From Pseudomonas sp. C2B4 (GTDB taxonomy: Bacteria > Pseudomonadota > Gammaproteobacteria > Pseudomonadales > Pseudomonadaceae): a stretch of DNA of 64,000 nt. Both the position numbers and the translations under genes were made by a program. The stretch spans positions 124,001 through 188,000 of the forward strand of contig NZ_JABFMU010000001.1 in the NCBI RefSeq assembly GCF_013359695.1, in the 5' to 3' direction. This document shows positions 44,941-55,123 of this stretch, one piece after another (position 1 is the stretch's first letter; each line of letters begins with the position of its first letter). The notes below the pieces were generated by a model. That model ran no database searches. It saw nothing but the letters and a program-made list of their open reading frames with translations, and had not been told where the DNA came from.

Positions 44941-47802
44941 ATGACCCTCAGCTCTGACCTGTCGGGCCCTTCTGTGGAGCCTCGGGTTATCCGTAAACAA
45001 TACGCCATGGAAATGGCGGTCGAACGCACGCGCCTGCTGTATCAGGGCTCATTGCTACCCACACTGTTCATGTTGATCAATGGTCTGGTCTGCGCCGGCC
45101 TGCTTTGGCGCCCGCAGCGCTACTTTCTGATCACGGTCTGGCTGGTCTGGCTATTGTCGCTGGTGGCTTTGCGGGTCATTCAGGTGGCGGCTTTCGATTC
45201 GGCGATTCCCAACCGTCAGGCCCATCCGATCTGGCAGCGAATGTTTTGGCTGGGCTCGGGCCTAACCGGTCTGACGTTGGCCGGTGCCGGAATCGCGCTG
45301 GTTCCCGCCGACAACTTCATCCAGCAAGCCTGGGTATTTGGCCTGATTGGTGCGGCAGCACTGTCGGCCAGCGTCGCCTATGCCGTCAGCCTGCCGGCAT
45401 TTCTGTCGTTCACCTTGCCCTGTCTATTGCCGGCCATTGCCTACATGTTCTGGGGGCAGGAGCAGGGATGGGGCTGGTTCGGTCTGATTCTGCTGGGTGC
45501 ATTGAGCGTGGTCGCCTGGCAGGTCAATCGGTTGATCGATCGCGGCTTGTTGCAACGCTTCCAGAATCAGGCGTTGATCGAGCATCTGCAGCAGGCACAA
45601 AGTTGCAGTGATCAGCTCAATCAGAAACTGGCCAAGGAAGTCGACCAGCGTCGGCGTGCTGAAGAGGGCTTGCGCGAAATCCAGGTCGAACTGGAAAGCC
45701 GTGTCGCCCAGCGCAGTCTTGAACTGGACGCCGCCAACCAGGCGCTGAGCAAGAGCGAGGCGCGTCTGGCGCTGGCGTTGAAGGCCAGTGAGTTGGGGCT
45801 GTGGGACTGGAACCTGCAAACCGACGAAGTCCATCACACGCACATTCAGGAGTTGTTCGGCCTGGAGCCGGAATACGTCACGGCGATGCTGCGCCATCTC
45901 AAGCCACGCCTGCATCCGGAGGATCTTCCTGCCCTTCGAAGGGCGTTGGTCGACCATTTGAAGGGGCGCACCGAGGATTACCAGGTCGAATACCGCGTGC
46001 GACATGGCGATGGTCACTGGGTCTGGATCGAGGACCGCGGACGGGCGGTCGAGCGTGCCGACAATGGCCGGGTGATCCGCATGGTCGGCACGCGCCGCGA
46101 CATCAGTGTCAGCAAGGCGCTGGAAGAACAGCAGCAACTGGCCGCGACGGTGTTCGAGGCTGCCAGCGAAGGCATTGTGATTTTCGATCCAAACTATGCC
46201 CTGATCGCCGCCAATCAAGCCTTCAGCCGCGTCACCGGTTACGAGATCGAAGACATGCTCGGTCGCAATGTTGCCGAGCTGCCCTGCAGTCGCGATGCAC
46301 GTCGTCACTACACAGCCATTCATCAGTCGCTGGAGCAGCACGGCAACTGGCAGGGTGAATTGGTGGAAACCCGCAAGAACGGCGAGATGTACCCGCAATG
46401 GCTGCAGTTGAGTACCGTGCGCGATACCAAGGGAAATGTGAGCCATATTGTGGGCTTCTTCGCGGATCTCTCGGCTCGTCGTGAATCCGAAGAGCGCATG
46501 CGTTACCTGACTCACTACGACGAACTCACCGGCCTGGCCAACCGCTCCATGTTCCGCGAGCGGCTCAGTGAAGCGCATCAACGCGTACGCCAGGGTGGCT
46601 ATCGCAGTCTGGCGCTGCTGCATATCAATCTGGATCGCTTCAAGCAGCTCAACGACAGCCTCGGTCATGAGGTGGCCGACCAGTTGTTGCAGAAAATGGC
46701 CCGGCGACTGGTCAACGCGTTGCCGGAAGCGGATACCATCGCACGCTTGTCCGGCGACGAGTTTGCAGTGCTCTTCAACTCCTATGGCAACCTGTCGAGC
46801 CTGGCGCGGGTGGCGACACGTTTGTCGAACAAGCTGCGTATACCTGTGACTGTCGAGGGTCACGAACTGGTGGTCAGTGCGTCGATGGGCATCAGTTTGT
46901 TGCCGGACAATGCGCGGGAAATTTCCGCGCTGGTCAGCCAGTCGAACATGGCCATGCAGCACGCCAAGCATCTGGGCGGCAACAATTTCCAGTTCTATAC
47001 CGACAGCCTTCAAGCCAGCACGCTGGAGCGTTTGCAGCTGGAAAACCAACTGCGTAAAGCCGTTGAAGAGAAGCAACTGAAGGTGTTTTACCAACCGAAA
47101 CTTTGCCTGGCCACAGGCAAGCTGAATGCCGCCGAGGCGCTGGTGCGTTGGGATCATCCGACCATGGGGCGCGTGCCACCGGGGGATTTCATCGGTCTGG
47201 CCGAGGAAACCGGCTTGATCGGCCCGATCGGTGAGTTCGTGCTGCGTCAGGCGTGCTGGCAAGCCTGCGCGTGGCAGCGGCAGGGGCTTGAGCCGATTCG
47301 GGTATCCGTCAATTTGTCGGTGCATCAGTTGCGTCAGGGCAAACTGGTCAGCCTTGTACGGCAAGTGCTGGAAGAAACCGGACTGGCGCCGCACTACCTT
47401 GAGCTGGAACTCACGGAGAGCCAGCTGCTGGACAGCGTCGAACACATCATCGCGACCTTCCAGCAACTGCGTGATCTGGGGGTGAAGTTGGCGATCGACG
47501 ATTTCGGCACCGGTTATTCATCCCTGAGCTACCTCAAGCGGATTCCGGTGGATTACGTAAAGATCGATCAGGCATTCATTCGTGGCCTGGGGGAGGGCAC
47601 AGAGGATGCAGCCATCACCCGGGCGATCATTGCCATGGCTCATGGCTTGTCGCTGAAAGTCGTGGCCGAAGGGGTGGAGCGGCGGGAGCAGCTTGAATTC
47701 CTCAAGGGCGAGCACTGCGATGAGGTGCAAGGCTATCTCATCAGCCGGCCGATAGAGGCGGATGGGCTCGCAGGCTTGTTGCGCGAACAAGGCATGGATT
47801 GA
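44941..47802 (+). CDS. Membrane PAS-PAS-GGDEF-EAL c-di-GMP protein
   Basis: This 953-residue protein has an N-terminal block of about six membrane helices (about 35-190), a coiled coil (about 200-265), two PAS domains (about 265-395 and 400-515), a GGDEF domain (about 525-690) and an EAL domain (about 705-950). The cyclase signature is LSGDEFAVLF, so the first Gly is Ser, a conservative change that may allow some activity. The EAL side looks complete: AAEALVRW, NLSVHQLR, ELELTES, IDDFGTGYSSLSYLK, VKIDQAFI and VVAEGVE. Phosphodiesterase activity is thus more certain than cyclase activity. The ATG at 44941 is the best start but has a weak ribosome site. Position beside uvrD is conserved in Pseudomonas. 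Confidence 0.93.
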   Translation: MTLSSDLSGPSVEPRVIRKQYAMEMAVERTRLLYQGSLLPTLFMLINGLVCAGLLWRPQRYFLITVWLVWLLSLVALRVIQVAAFDSAIPNRQAHPIWQRMFWLGSGLTGLTLAGAGIALVPADNFIQQAWVFGLIGAAALSASVAYAVSLPAFLSFTLPCLLPAIAYMFWGQEQGWGWFGLILLGALSVVAWQVNRLIDRGLLQRFQNQALIEHLQQAQSCSDQLNQKLAKEVDQRRRAEEGLREIQVELESRVAQRSLELDAANQALSKSEARLALALKASELGLWDWNLQTDEVHHTHIQELFGLEPEYVTAMLRHLKPRLHPEDLPALRRALVDHLKGRTEDYQVEYRVRHGDGHWVWIEDRGRAVERADNGRVIRMVGTRRDISVSKALEEQQQLAATVFEAASEGIVIFDPNYALIAANQAFSRVTGYEIEDMLGRNVAELPCSRDARRHYTAIHQSLEQHGNWQGELVETRKNGEMYPQWLQLSTVRDTKGNVSHIVGFFADLSARRESEERMRYLTHYDELTGLANRSMFRERLSEAHQRVRQGGYRSLALLHINLDRFKQLNDSLGHEVADQLLQKMARRLVNALPEADTIARLSGDEFAVLFNSYGNLSSLARVATRLSNKLRIPVTVEGHELVVSASMGISLLPDNAREISALVSQSNMAMQHAKHLGGNNFQFYTDSLQASTLERLQLENQLRKAVEEKQLKVFYQPKLCLATGKLNAAEALVRWDHPTMGRVPPGDFIGLAEETGLIGPIGEFVLRQACWQACAWQRQGLEPIRVSVNLSVHQLRQGKLVSLVRQVLEETGLAPHYLELELTESQLLDSVEHIIATFQQLRDLGVKLAIDDFGTGYSSLSYLKRIPVDYVKIDQAFIRGLGEGTEDAAITRAIIAMAHGLSLKVVAEGVERREQLEFLKGEHCDEVQGYLISRPIEADGLAGLLREQGMD

Positions 47803-47865
47803 AGGGAAAGTCCCGCCGTCCCCTTTTCGAAGGGGCGACGGGATGCCCTGAAACTAATGTCTTTA

Positions 47866-48180
47866 TTAGTGGGTGATCAGAACTTTGTCGATATGGTGCA
47901 GTAGTTCACCTTGATAGAAGATACTCACGCTGGGAACATTGGAGTCCCCCATAACTTTGTATTCGACAAACTTGTCGGTTTCAACTTGCAAGGAGGGCTC
48001 GTCGGATGTTTCAAGTTTAAGCTCCAACCGCACATTGAATGACTTGTCCTGCAGTTTCATGTATTCCAGTTTAGGTGTGGCGCCGCTGTGGGGAACGGTT
48101 ACGGTGCCATGGACGCGGAACGACTGGTTACCTGGCATCCGGTCGATTTGTGCGGTCCAGTCTTTGGTTTTAATGCTCAT
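47866..48180 (-). CDS. Small orphan protein, unknown function
   Basis: This 104-residue protein (MSIKTKDWTAQIDRMPG...) has no signal peptide or membrane helix and alternates polar and hydrophobic residues (SFRVHGTVTV, FNVRLELKLETSDEPSLQVETDKFVEYKVMG), suggesting a beta-sandwich. I do not recognise the family. AAAGGA precedes the ATG, but at rather long spacing. The gene and its upstream region look lower in GC than the neighbours, which hints at later acquisition. Confidence 0.65.
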   Translation of the reverse strand: MSIKTKDWTAQIDRMPGNQSFRVHGTVTVPHSGATPKLEYMKLQDKSFNVRLELKLETSDEPSLQVETDKFVEYKVMGDSNVPSVSIFYQGELLHHIDKVLITH

Positions 48181-48470
48181 CGTATATAAGTCCTTTAATT
48201 AATGGTTTTACTTCCTGTCGGGGCAATATATCTATCTGCAACTATACGTGTGAAGGGTTTGAAGTTATGGTTTTGTAAGGCTGTATGTTTAGTTGAGTGT
48301 CAGGTGAATAACTACACATGGAACTTTAAACGGGGAGGATAGAGGGGTGTTGTACCTTTTAAGCCGTATAGCGATGACCATTTGGGCATCGAAAATCTGT
48401 GCTACATGAGACGCGGGCACCTGAAATCGAGGGATCCGGTTACTCATTGAGCAGGCAAAATCCCGATTCA
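48181..48470. other. AT-richer gap without a convincing gene
   Basis: The 352-base gap between the orphan gene and the RpiR-like gene holds the orphan promoter (48181 onward), an AT-rich tract, and at its right end the TGTAGT-ATA-ACTACA palindrome. A 60-codon frame on the minus strand (48289-48471) has no ribosome site worth noting and I do not call it. Confidence 0.5.
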
Positions 48471-48485
48471 TGTAGTATAACTACA
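48471..48485. promoter_or_regulatory. HexR-like operator upstream of the RpiR-family gene
   Basis: TGTAGT-ATA-ACTACA is a perfect 6-3-6 palindrome 48 bases before the regulator start. It fits the TGTAAT-N3-ATTACA pattern known for HexR-type RpiR regulators with one base changed per arm. Autoregulation is a reasonable inference. Confidence 0.65.
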
Positions 48486-48532
48486 AGCGTGCTACATCCC
48501 CGGCACCTGCCAATAACAAAGAGTCCATCCCT

Positions 48533-49399
48533 TTGAATCTGCTGCAACACATCGCCCAGTCTCGTCACCTGTTACGCAAGTCGGAGCTCAAGGTCGCCGA
48601 TCACGTGCTGCTTGACCCCGCGGCCGTGATGCACAGTTCCATGGCCGATCTGGCCCATAGCGTCGGCATCAGCGAGCCGACCATCGTGCGTTTTTGCCGC
48701 GCCATCGGTTGTTCGGGGTTCCAGGACCTGAAGTTGAAGCTGGCCCAAAGCCTGGCGGCAGGCGCGAGTTTCGGACAGTTCGCGATCCATGAAGATGATT
48801 CGGTCGCCGACTACAGCCTGAAAATCTTCGACACCACCCTGCACACCCTGATGGAGGTTCGCGAGAGGCTCGATCCGGTTGAACTGCAGCGAGCGGTGAC
48901 GCTGATGTCCCAGGCCCAGCGTGTCGAGTTCTACGGCTTCGGCGCCTCGGGTGCAGTCGCGGCAGATGCGCAGCACAAGTTTTTCCGTTTGCTGCTGACC
49001 GCGGCGGCGTATTCCGACCCGCACATGCAGGCGATGTCGGCGGTGACCTTGAAGCCGACCGATGTGGCGATCTGCATTTCCCAGTCCGGGCGCTCCAAGG
49101 ATCTGCTGATCACCGCCAACCTGGTGCGTGAAAGCGGGGCTTCGTTGATCACCCTGTGTCCAAGCCAGACACCGTTGGCCGAGCTGTCGACCGTCAACCT
49201 GGCAATCGACGTGCATGAGGATACTGAAATCTACACGCCGCTGACCTCGCGGATCGCCCACCTGGTGGTGATCGATGTGCTGGCGATGGGCGTGGCCATG
49301 GCGCGCGGGCCGAGCCTGGTCAACCACCTCAAGAGCGTCAAGCGCAGCCTGCGTAGCTTGAGGTTGTCGCCCAAGTCGGTGAAGGCGCTGGACGACTGA
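48533..49399 (+). CDS. RpiR/HexR-like regulator with SIS domain
   Basis: This 288-residue regulator has an N-terminal HTH_6 domain (1-80: LRKSELKVADHVLLDP, MADLAHSVGISEPTIVRFCRAIGCSGFQDLKLKLAQSL) and a C-terminal SIS sugar-phosphate domain (about 120-260: FYGFGASGAVAADAQHKFFRL, ICISQSGRSKDL, DVHEDTEIYTPLTSRIAHL). It closely resembles HexR, the KDPG-responsive regulator of central carbon genes, but is a separate paralogue given its location by the pyruvate carboxylase genes. The start is TTG at 48533; no upstream ATG exists and the next ATG would cut into the HTH. Confidence 0.9.
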   Translation: MNLLQHIAQSRHLLRKSELKVADHVLLDPAAVMHSSMADLAHSVGISEPTIVRFCRAIGCSGFQDLKLKLAQSLAAGASFGQFAIHEDDSVADYSLKIFDTTLHTLMEVRERLDPVELQRAVTLMSQAQRVEFYGFGASGAVAADAQHKFFRLLLTAAAYSDPHMQAMSAVTLKPTDVAICISQSGRSKDLLITANLVRESGASLITLCPSQTPLAELSTVNLAIDVHEDTEIYTPLTSRIAHLVVIDVLAMGVAMARGPSLVNHLKSVKRSLRSLRLSPKSVKALDD

Positions 49400-49426
49400 C
49401 GTCGTCTTCAGGTCGTTCCGACCTGA

Positions 49427-49520
49427 TTCGCGAGCAGGCTCGCTCCCACAGTGGTTTTTCGGTGTTGCACAGAATCTGTTCACACAACAAAACCTGTGGG
49501 AGCGAGCCTGCTCGCGAAAA
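49427..49520. repeat. REP doublet (REPIN)
   Basis: Inverted copies 49427-49450 and 49495-49520 follow the RpiR-family gene. Confidence 0.9.
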
Positions 49521-49628
49521 CGTCCATAAATACCCCGCAACTTTCATCAGTCTGTAACCCCCGAGCCGCCAAACCGTCATCCCCCTCGCCTATCTTGAAG
49601 CTCCCGTACTCGCCTTGGGAGACTCGAA

Positions 49629-49841
49629 ATGGCCCAGCCCTACGAAGAACGCAACAGCGCCGTCAAAACCCGTCGTCAGCAGGAAGACCAGCGCCGCATG
49701 GAGTTTCGCCGCGCCATCGAAGATCGCTGTGAGCGCCGCCAACTTTTGGCCGAGATCGGCGATTTTCCCGAAGATTTCGAACTCAATTACTGGCAGGCTG
49801 CCTCAACGACTTCCCGTCGAAACGCTCAACCAGGCCGCTGA
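49629..49841 (+). CDS. Small PA3496-like protein
   Basis: This 70-residue, highly charged protein reads MAQPYEERNSAVKTRRQQED then RRMEFRRAIEDRCERRQLLA. This resembles the short family named after PA3496 of P. aeruginosa (recalled as a putative envelope integrity protein). There is no signal or TM segment. Its last 59 bases overlap the 3' end of the convergent LysR gene. The family assignment is tentative. Confidence 0.62.
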   Translation: MAQPYEERNSAVKTRRQQEDQRRMEFRRAIEDRCERRQLLAEIGDFPEDFELNYWQAASTTSRRNAQPGR

Positions 49842-50745
49842 TCTGCACCCGTTCGCTACGCACAAACGCAAGGAATGCGTGAGCCACCGGTGACAGCCGT
49901 TTGGCCTTGGCTTGCACCAGGCACCAGCTGCGGTAGAGCGGCAATTCTTCGACCGGCAACTCGATCAACCCGCCGGTCGCCAGTTCCAGGTTCAGGGCGT
50001 GGCGCGTCAACAGCGCAACGCCCAGACCCGCCAAAACACATTCACGCTGGGCTTCGGCTGATGACACTTCCTGTGTCTGGTTGAAGTGCACGCGCTTCTC
50101 CTTGAAATACTCCTCGCACGCCAGGCGCGTACCCGAGCCGGGTTCGCGCAACAGCAGCGTGTAGGGTTCAAGGTCCTGCAGGCGCAGCGGCCCCATGTGG
50201 CACAGCGGATGATCTGGCGGCGCGACAGCAACGATCGGGTTATTGAGGAACGGCAGGAACTCCAGCCCCATGTCTTGCGGCACCATCGACATGATCACCA
50301 AGTCATCGCGGTTATCGGAGAGGCGTCGGATCACTTGCCCGCGATTGACCACCGTCAGTTGCAGGTTGACCTCCGGATGCTGACGCTTGAACGCGGCAAA
50401 CAGGTGCGGAACGAAATACTTGGCGCTGGATTCGACCGCCAGTTTCAACTGGCCTTGCAGCGAGCCCTGCATATCGGAAAGCTGCATGTCGAGGTTTTCC
50501 AGGCGGCCGAAAATGTCCCGGCTGGCGCGTTGCAGTGCTTCGGCCGCTTCCGTCATGTAGAGTTTTTTGCCGACGTAGTCGAACAAAGGTTGACCAATCA
50601 GCTCCTCCAGTTGACGAATCTGCAGGCTGACGGCCGGTTGCGTGAGCGACATTTCGTCGGCTGCCCGGCTGTAGGACCTCAAATCACAGACTTCGTTGAA
50701 GATCTGCAATTGACGCAATGTCATACGCATCAAGGACTTACGCAT
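49783..50745 (-). CDS. pycR: LysR-family regulator of pyruvate carboxylase (PycR type)
   Basis: This 320-residue LTTR has its HTH at residues 8-67 (LRQLQIFNEVCDLRSYSRAADEMSLTQPAVSLQIRQLEELIG) and an effector domain (about 95-310: GQLKLAVESSAKYFVPHLF; REPGSGTRLACEEYF). It is divergent from the pyruvate carboxylase operon, 191 bases away, and the synteny matches PycR of P. aeruginosa. A 16-base ATAAGT/ACTTAT palindrome lies in the gap. ATG 50745 has GAGAG at suitable distance. Confidence 0.88.
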   Translation of the reverse strand: MRKSLMRMTLRQLQIFNEVCDLRSYSRAADEMSLTQPAVSLQIRQLEELIGQPLFDYVGKKLYMTEAAEALQRASRDIFGRLENLDMQLSDMQGSLQGQLKLAVESSAKYFVPHLFAAFKRQHPEVNLQLTVVNRGQVIRRLSDNRDDLVIMSMVPQDMGLEFLPFLNNPIVAVAPPDHPLCHMGPLRLQDLEPYTLLLREPGSGTRLACEEYFKEKRVHFNQTQEVSSAEAQRECVLAGLGVALLTRHALNLELATGGLIELPVEELPLYRSWCLVQAKAKRLSPVAHAFLAFVRSERVQISGLVERFDGKSLRQPASN

Positions 50746-50782
50746 TTTACAAGCACTCTCGCCGCAGGCTGATGCGTCAACT

Positions 50783-50798
50783 ATAAGTCTTTACTTAT
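50783..50798. promoter_or_regulatory. Likely LTTR operator between pycR and pycA
   Basis: Arms ATAAGT and ACTTAT flank CTTT, 38 bases from the pycR start. The palindrome in a divergent LTTR/target gap is the expected binding site of the regulator. Confidence 0.6.
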
Positions 50799-50936
50799 GC
50801 GTGACCCAATAATTATTCATTTTTGTTAATCCCTTGTGAGCGCTAGTGTTGGCCTGCGACTAAATTGAAACATTTGGTCACGCGTCGACCTGGGTCTAGC
50901 AGGTCGTGGGTACCACCGGCTCAAGGGAAACTCCAA

Positions 50937-52352
<1,416 letters not shown>

Positions 52353-52363
52353 GGAATAGAACA

Positions 52364-54172
52364 ATGAGCAAGAAGATTCATGTAACCGACACCATCCTGC
52401 GCGACGCCCACCAATCGCTGCTCGCGACCCGCATGCGCACCGAAGACATGCTGCCGATCTGCGACAAGCTCGACAAGGTTGGCTACTGGTCGCTGGAATG
52501 CTGGGGCGGCGCGACATTCGACGCCTGCGTACGCTTCCTCAAAGAAGACCCGTGGGAGCGTCTGCGCCAACTGCGCGCAGCCTTGCCTAACACCCGTCTG
52601 CAAATGCTCCTGCGCGGCCAGAACCTGCTGGGCTACCGCCACTACAGCGATGACGTGGTCAAAGCCTTCGTTGCCAAGGCCGCCGTCAACGGCATCGACG
52701 TTTTCCGTATCTTCGATGCGATGAACGACGTGCGTAACCTGCGCGTGGCCATCGAAGCGGTGAAAGCGGCGGGCAAACACGCCCAGGGCACCATCGCCTA
52801 CACCACCAGCCCGGTGCACACCATCGATGCGTTCGTGGCACAAGCCAAGCAAATGGAAGCCATGGGTTGCGACTCGGTGGCGATCAAGGACATGGCCGGT
52901 TTGCTGACCCCATACGCCACCGGCGAACTGGTCAGGGCGTTGAAAGCCGAGCAGTCGCTGCCGGTGTTCATCCACTCCCATGACACGGCGGGTCTGGCCG
53001 CGATGTGCCAACTCAAGGCCATCGAAAACGGTGCCGACCACATCGACACCGCGATCTCCAGCTTCGCTTCGGGCACCAGCCATCCAGGTACCGAGTCGAT
53101 GGTCGCGGCCCTTAAAGGCACCGAGTTCGACACCGGCCTGAATCTGGAGCTGTTGCAAGAGATCGGCCTGTACTTCTACGCCGTGCGCAAGAAGTACCAC
53201 CAGTTCGAAAGCGAGTTCACTGCGGTCGATACCCGCGTTCAGGTCAACCAGGTTCCGGGCGGCATGATTTCCAACCTGGCCAACCAGCTCAAGGAGCAGG
53301 GCGCCCTGAACCGCATGGGCGAAGTGCTGGCTGAAATCCCGCGCGTTCGCGAAGACCTCGGCTTCCCGCCGCTGGTCACCCCGACCTCGCAGATCGTTGG
53401 CACCCAGGCGTTCTTCAACGTGTTGGCTGGCGAGCGTTACAAGACCATCACCAACGAAGTGAAGCTGTACCTGCAAGGCGGCTACGGCAAAGCGCCGGGC
53501 ACCGTGAACGAGCAACTGCGCCGTCAGGCCATCGGCAGCGAAGAAGTGATCGACGTGCGTCCGGCTGATCTGCTCAAGCCAGAAATGGCCAAGCTGCGTG
53601 CCGACATCGGTGCCTTGGCCAAGTCCGAAGAGGATGTGCTGACCTTCGCCATGTTCCCGGACATCGGTCGCAAGTTCCTCGAGGAACGTGCTGCGGGCAC
53701 CCTGACGCCGGAAGTGCTGCTGCCGATCCCGGAAGCGGGCAAGGTCGCTTCGGCGGGCGGCGAAGGGGTTCCAACCGAGTTCGTCATCGACGTCCACGGC
53801 GAAACCTACCGCGTCGACATCACCGGTGTGGGCGTCAAGGCCGAAGGCAAGCGTCACTTCTACCTGTCTATCGATGGCATGCCGGAAGAAGTGGTGTTCG
53901 AACCGCTCAACGAATTCGTCAGCGGCGGAAGCAGCAAACGCAAGCAGGCCAGCGCACCGGGCCACGTCAGCACCACCATGCCAGGCAACATCGTCGATGT
54001 ACTGGTCAAGGAAGGCGACACCGTCAAGGCCGGCCAGGCCGTGCTGATCACCGAAGCCATGAAGATGGAAACCGAAGTGCAGGCGGCCATCGCCGGCAAA
54101 GTCACTGCCATTCACGTGGCCAAGGGCGACCGGGTGAACCCGGGCGAAATCCTGATCGAGATCGAAGGCTGA
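52364..54172 (+). CDS. oadA: Pyruvate carboxylase subunit B (OadA-like carboxyltransferase with biotin domain)
   Basis: This 602-residue subunit transfers carboxyl from biotin to pyruvate. The N-terminal HMGL-like TIM barrel begins VTDTILRDAHQSLLATRMRT and contains VKAFVAKAAVNGIDVFRIFDAMND and HSHDTAGLAA (metal His). The conserved carboxylase domain follows. A Gly/Ser linker near residue 525 (SGGSSKRKQ) leads to the biotin lipoyl domain with ITEAMKMETEVQA, the Lys being the biotin site. A terminator lies 33 bases after the stop. The symbol pycB is also used. Confidence 0.95.
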   Translation: MSKKIHVTDTILRDAHQSLLATRMRTEDMLPICDKLDKVGYWSLECWGGATFDACVRFLKEDPWERLRQLRAALPNTRLQMLLRGQNLLGYRHYSDDVVKAFVAKAAVNGIDVFRIFDAMNDVRNLRVAIEAVKAAGKHAQGTIAYTTSPVHTIDAFVAQAKQMEAMGCDSVAIKDMAGLLTPYATGELVRALKAEQSLPVFIHSHDTAGLAAMCQLKAIENGADHIDTAISSFASGTSHPGTESMVAALKGTEFDTGLNLELLQEIGLYFYAVRKKYHQFESEFTAVDTRVQVNQVPGGMISNLANQLKEQGALNRMGEVLAEIPRVREDLGFPPLVTPTSQIVGTQAFFNVLAGERYKTITNEVKLYLQGGYGKAPGTVNEQLRRQAIGSEEVIDVRPADLLKPEMAKLRADIGALAKSEEDVLTFAMFPDIGRKFLEERAAGTLTPEVLLPIPEAGKVASAGGEGVPTEFVIDVHGETYRVDITGVGVKAEGKRHFYLSIDGMPEEVVFEPLNEFVSGGSSKRKQASAPGHVSTTMPGNIVDVLVKEGDTVKAGQAVLITEAMKMETEVQAAIAGKVTAIHVAKGDRVNPGEILIEIEG

Positions 54173-54205
54173 GATAACGGCCTCGATACAACGCTTTAAA
54201 CCTCG

Positions 54206-54231
54206 GGGGAGCATGTGCTCCCCTTTTTTTT
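54206..54231 (+). terminator. Terminator after the pyruvate carboxylase operon
   Basis: GGGGAG (54206-54211) pairs with CTCCCC (54218-54223) over CATGTG and is followed by eight T (54224-54231). Confidence 0.92.
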
Positions 54232-54254
54232 GCTCCGAAGAAATGCCGGATCAA

Positions 54255-54415
54255 TGTGGGAGCGAGCCTGCTCGCGAAAGCGGTATCCCATTCAAAATCT
54301 GGGTTGGGAGACACTCCGCATTCGCGAGCAGGCTCGCTCCCACAGTTGTCTGCTGTGAACGCAAAATTTGAGTTCGACGGAGATCTTTGTGGGAGCGGGC
54401 TTGCCCGCGAAGGCG
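54255..54415. repeat. REP triplet
   Basis: Copies at 54255-54283 (plus), 54321-54345 (inverted) and 54388-54415 (plus, GGGCTTGCCCGC variant) fill the gap between oadA and a convergent GNAT gene. Confidence 0.9.
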
Positions 54416-54434
54416 TACGTCCAGGCGCTGACGA

Positions 54435-55106
54435 TCAGCCGCGACACTCCGCCAACGACTTCACCTGCCCCGAATCCGTCTGGTTCTCATCGCTCAACCA
54501 CTGCTCAAACCCCGCCGCAATCGCCGGCCATTCCGAGTCCAGAATCGAATACCACGCGGTATCACGGTTTTGTCCCTTGACCACCATGTGCTGGCGAAAC
54601 ACCCCTTCAAAACTGAAACCCAGGCGCTCGGCTGCGTATTTGGAACGGGCGTTGCCGTTGTTGCACTTCCACTCCAGGCGGCGGTAGCCGAGGGCGAAGG
54701 ATTCCTTGGTCAGCAGGTAAATCGCCTCGGTGCTTTTCGGCGAGCGCTGCATCGGGGCGCCAAAGGTGACGTGGCCGATTTCGATACGACCTTGGGCCGG
54801 GACGATGGACATCAGGCTGAGGATGCCTTGCACGTCGCCGCTGGCGCGGTCGATCACGCTGAAGAAATACGGGTCGCTATGGGCGGCGTGGTTGTCCAGC
54901 CAGTCATTGAAGGCGCTGCGCTCGGGGAAGGGGCCGTAAGGCAAATAGTCCCAAAGCTTCGGATCAGCACCCGGACCTTGCAGGGCGTTGAACAAGGCGT
55001 CGCCATGGCGCGCCGGGTCGAGTTTTTCCAGGCGGATGAAACGCCCCTCGATGGTTTGAACCGTTGGCGCCGGGACGCCTTTCCAGTCCGCGAGTGAAGT
55101 CGACAT
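54435..55106 (-). CDS. GNAT N-acetyltransferase (RimJ/RimL-like)
   Basis: This 223-residue protein has the GNAT_3 pattern: TIEGRFIRLEKLDPARHGDALF, WDYLPYGPFPERSAFNDWLD, PYFFSVIDRASGDVQGILSLMS, the acetyl-CoA region IEIGHVTFGAPMQRSPKSTEAIYLL and NARSKYAAERLGFSFEGVFRQH. AAGGAG precedes the ATG at 55106; a much longer frame upstream is not used because it runs antisense-like through the next gene. The substrate is unknown. It is the third gene of a PaiB-GNAT-GNAT series. Confidence 0.9.
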   Translation of the reverse strand: MSTSLADWKGVPAPTVQTIEGRFIRLEKLDPARHGDALFNALQGPGADPKLWDYLPYGPFPERSAFNDWLDNHAAHSDPYFFSVIDRASGDVQGILSLMSIVPAQGRIEIGHVTFGAPMQRSPKSTEAIYLLTKESFALGYRRLEWKCNNGNARSKYAAERLGFSFEGVFRQHMVVKGQNRDTAWYSILDSEWPAIAAGFEQWLSDENQTDSGQVKSLAECRG

Positions 55107-55123
55107 GCTGTTCTCCTTGAACC

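Noticed and set aside
47812..47844. Imperfect GC-rich hairpin after the GGDEF-EAL gene
   Set aside because: Arms are mismatched and there is no T-run, so I do not call a terminator.
48289..48471. 60-codon minus-strand frame in the gap before the RpiR-like gene
   Set aside because: No convincing ribosome site, no family resemblance, and it ends in the operator palindrome.
54255..54415. CRISPR-like array
   Set aside because: The repeats are inverted REP elements with unequal spacers and no cas genes.
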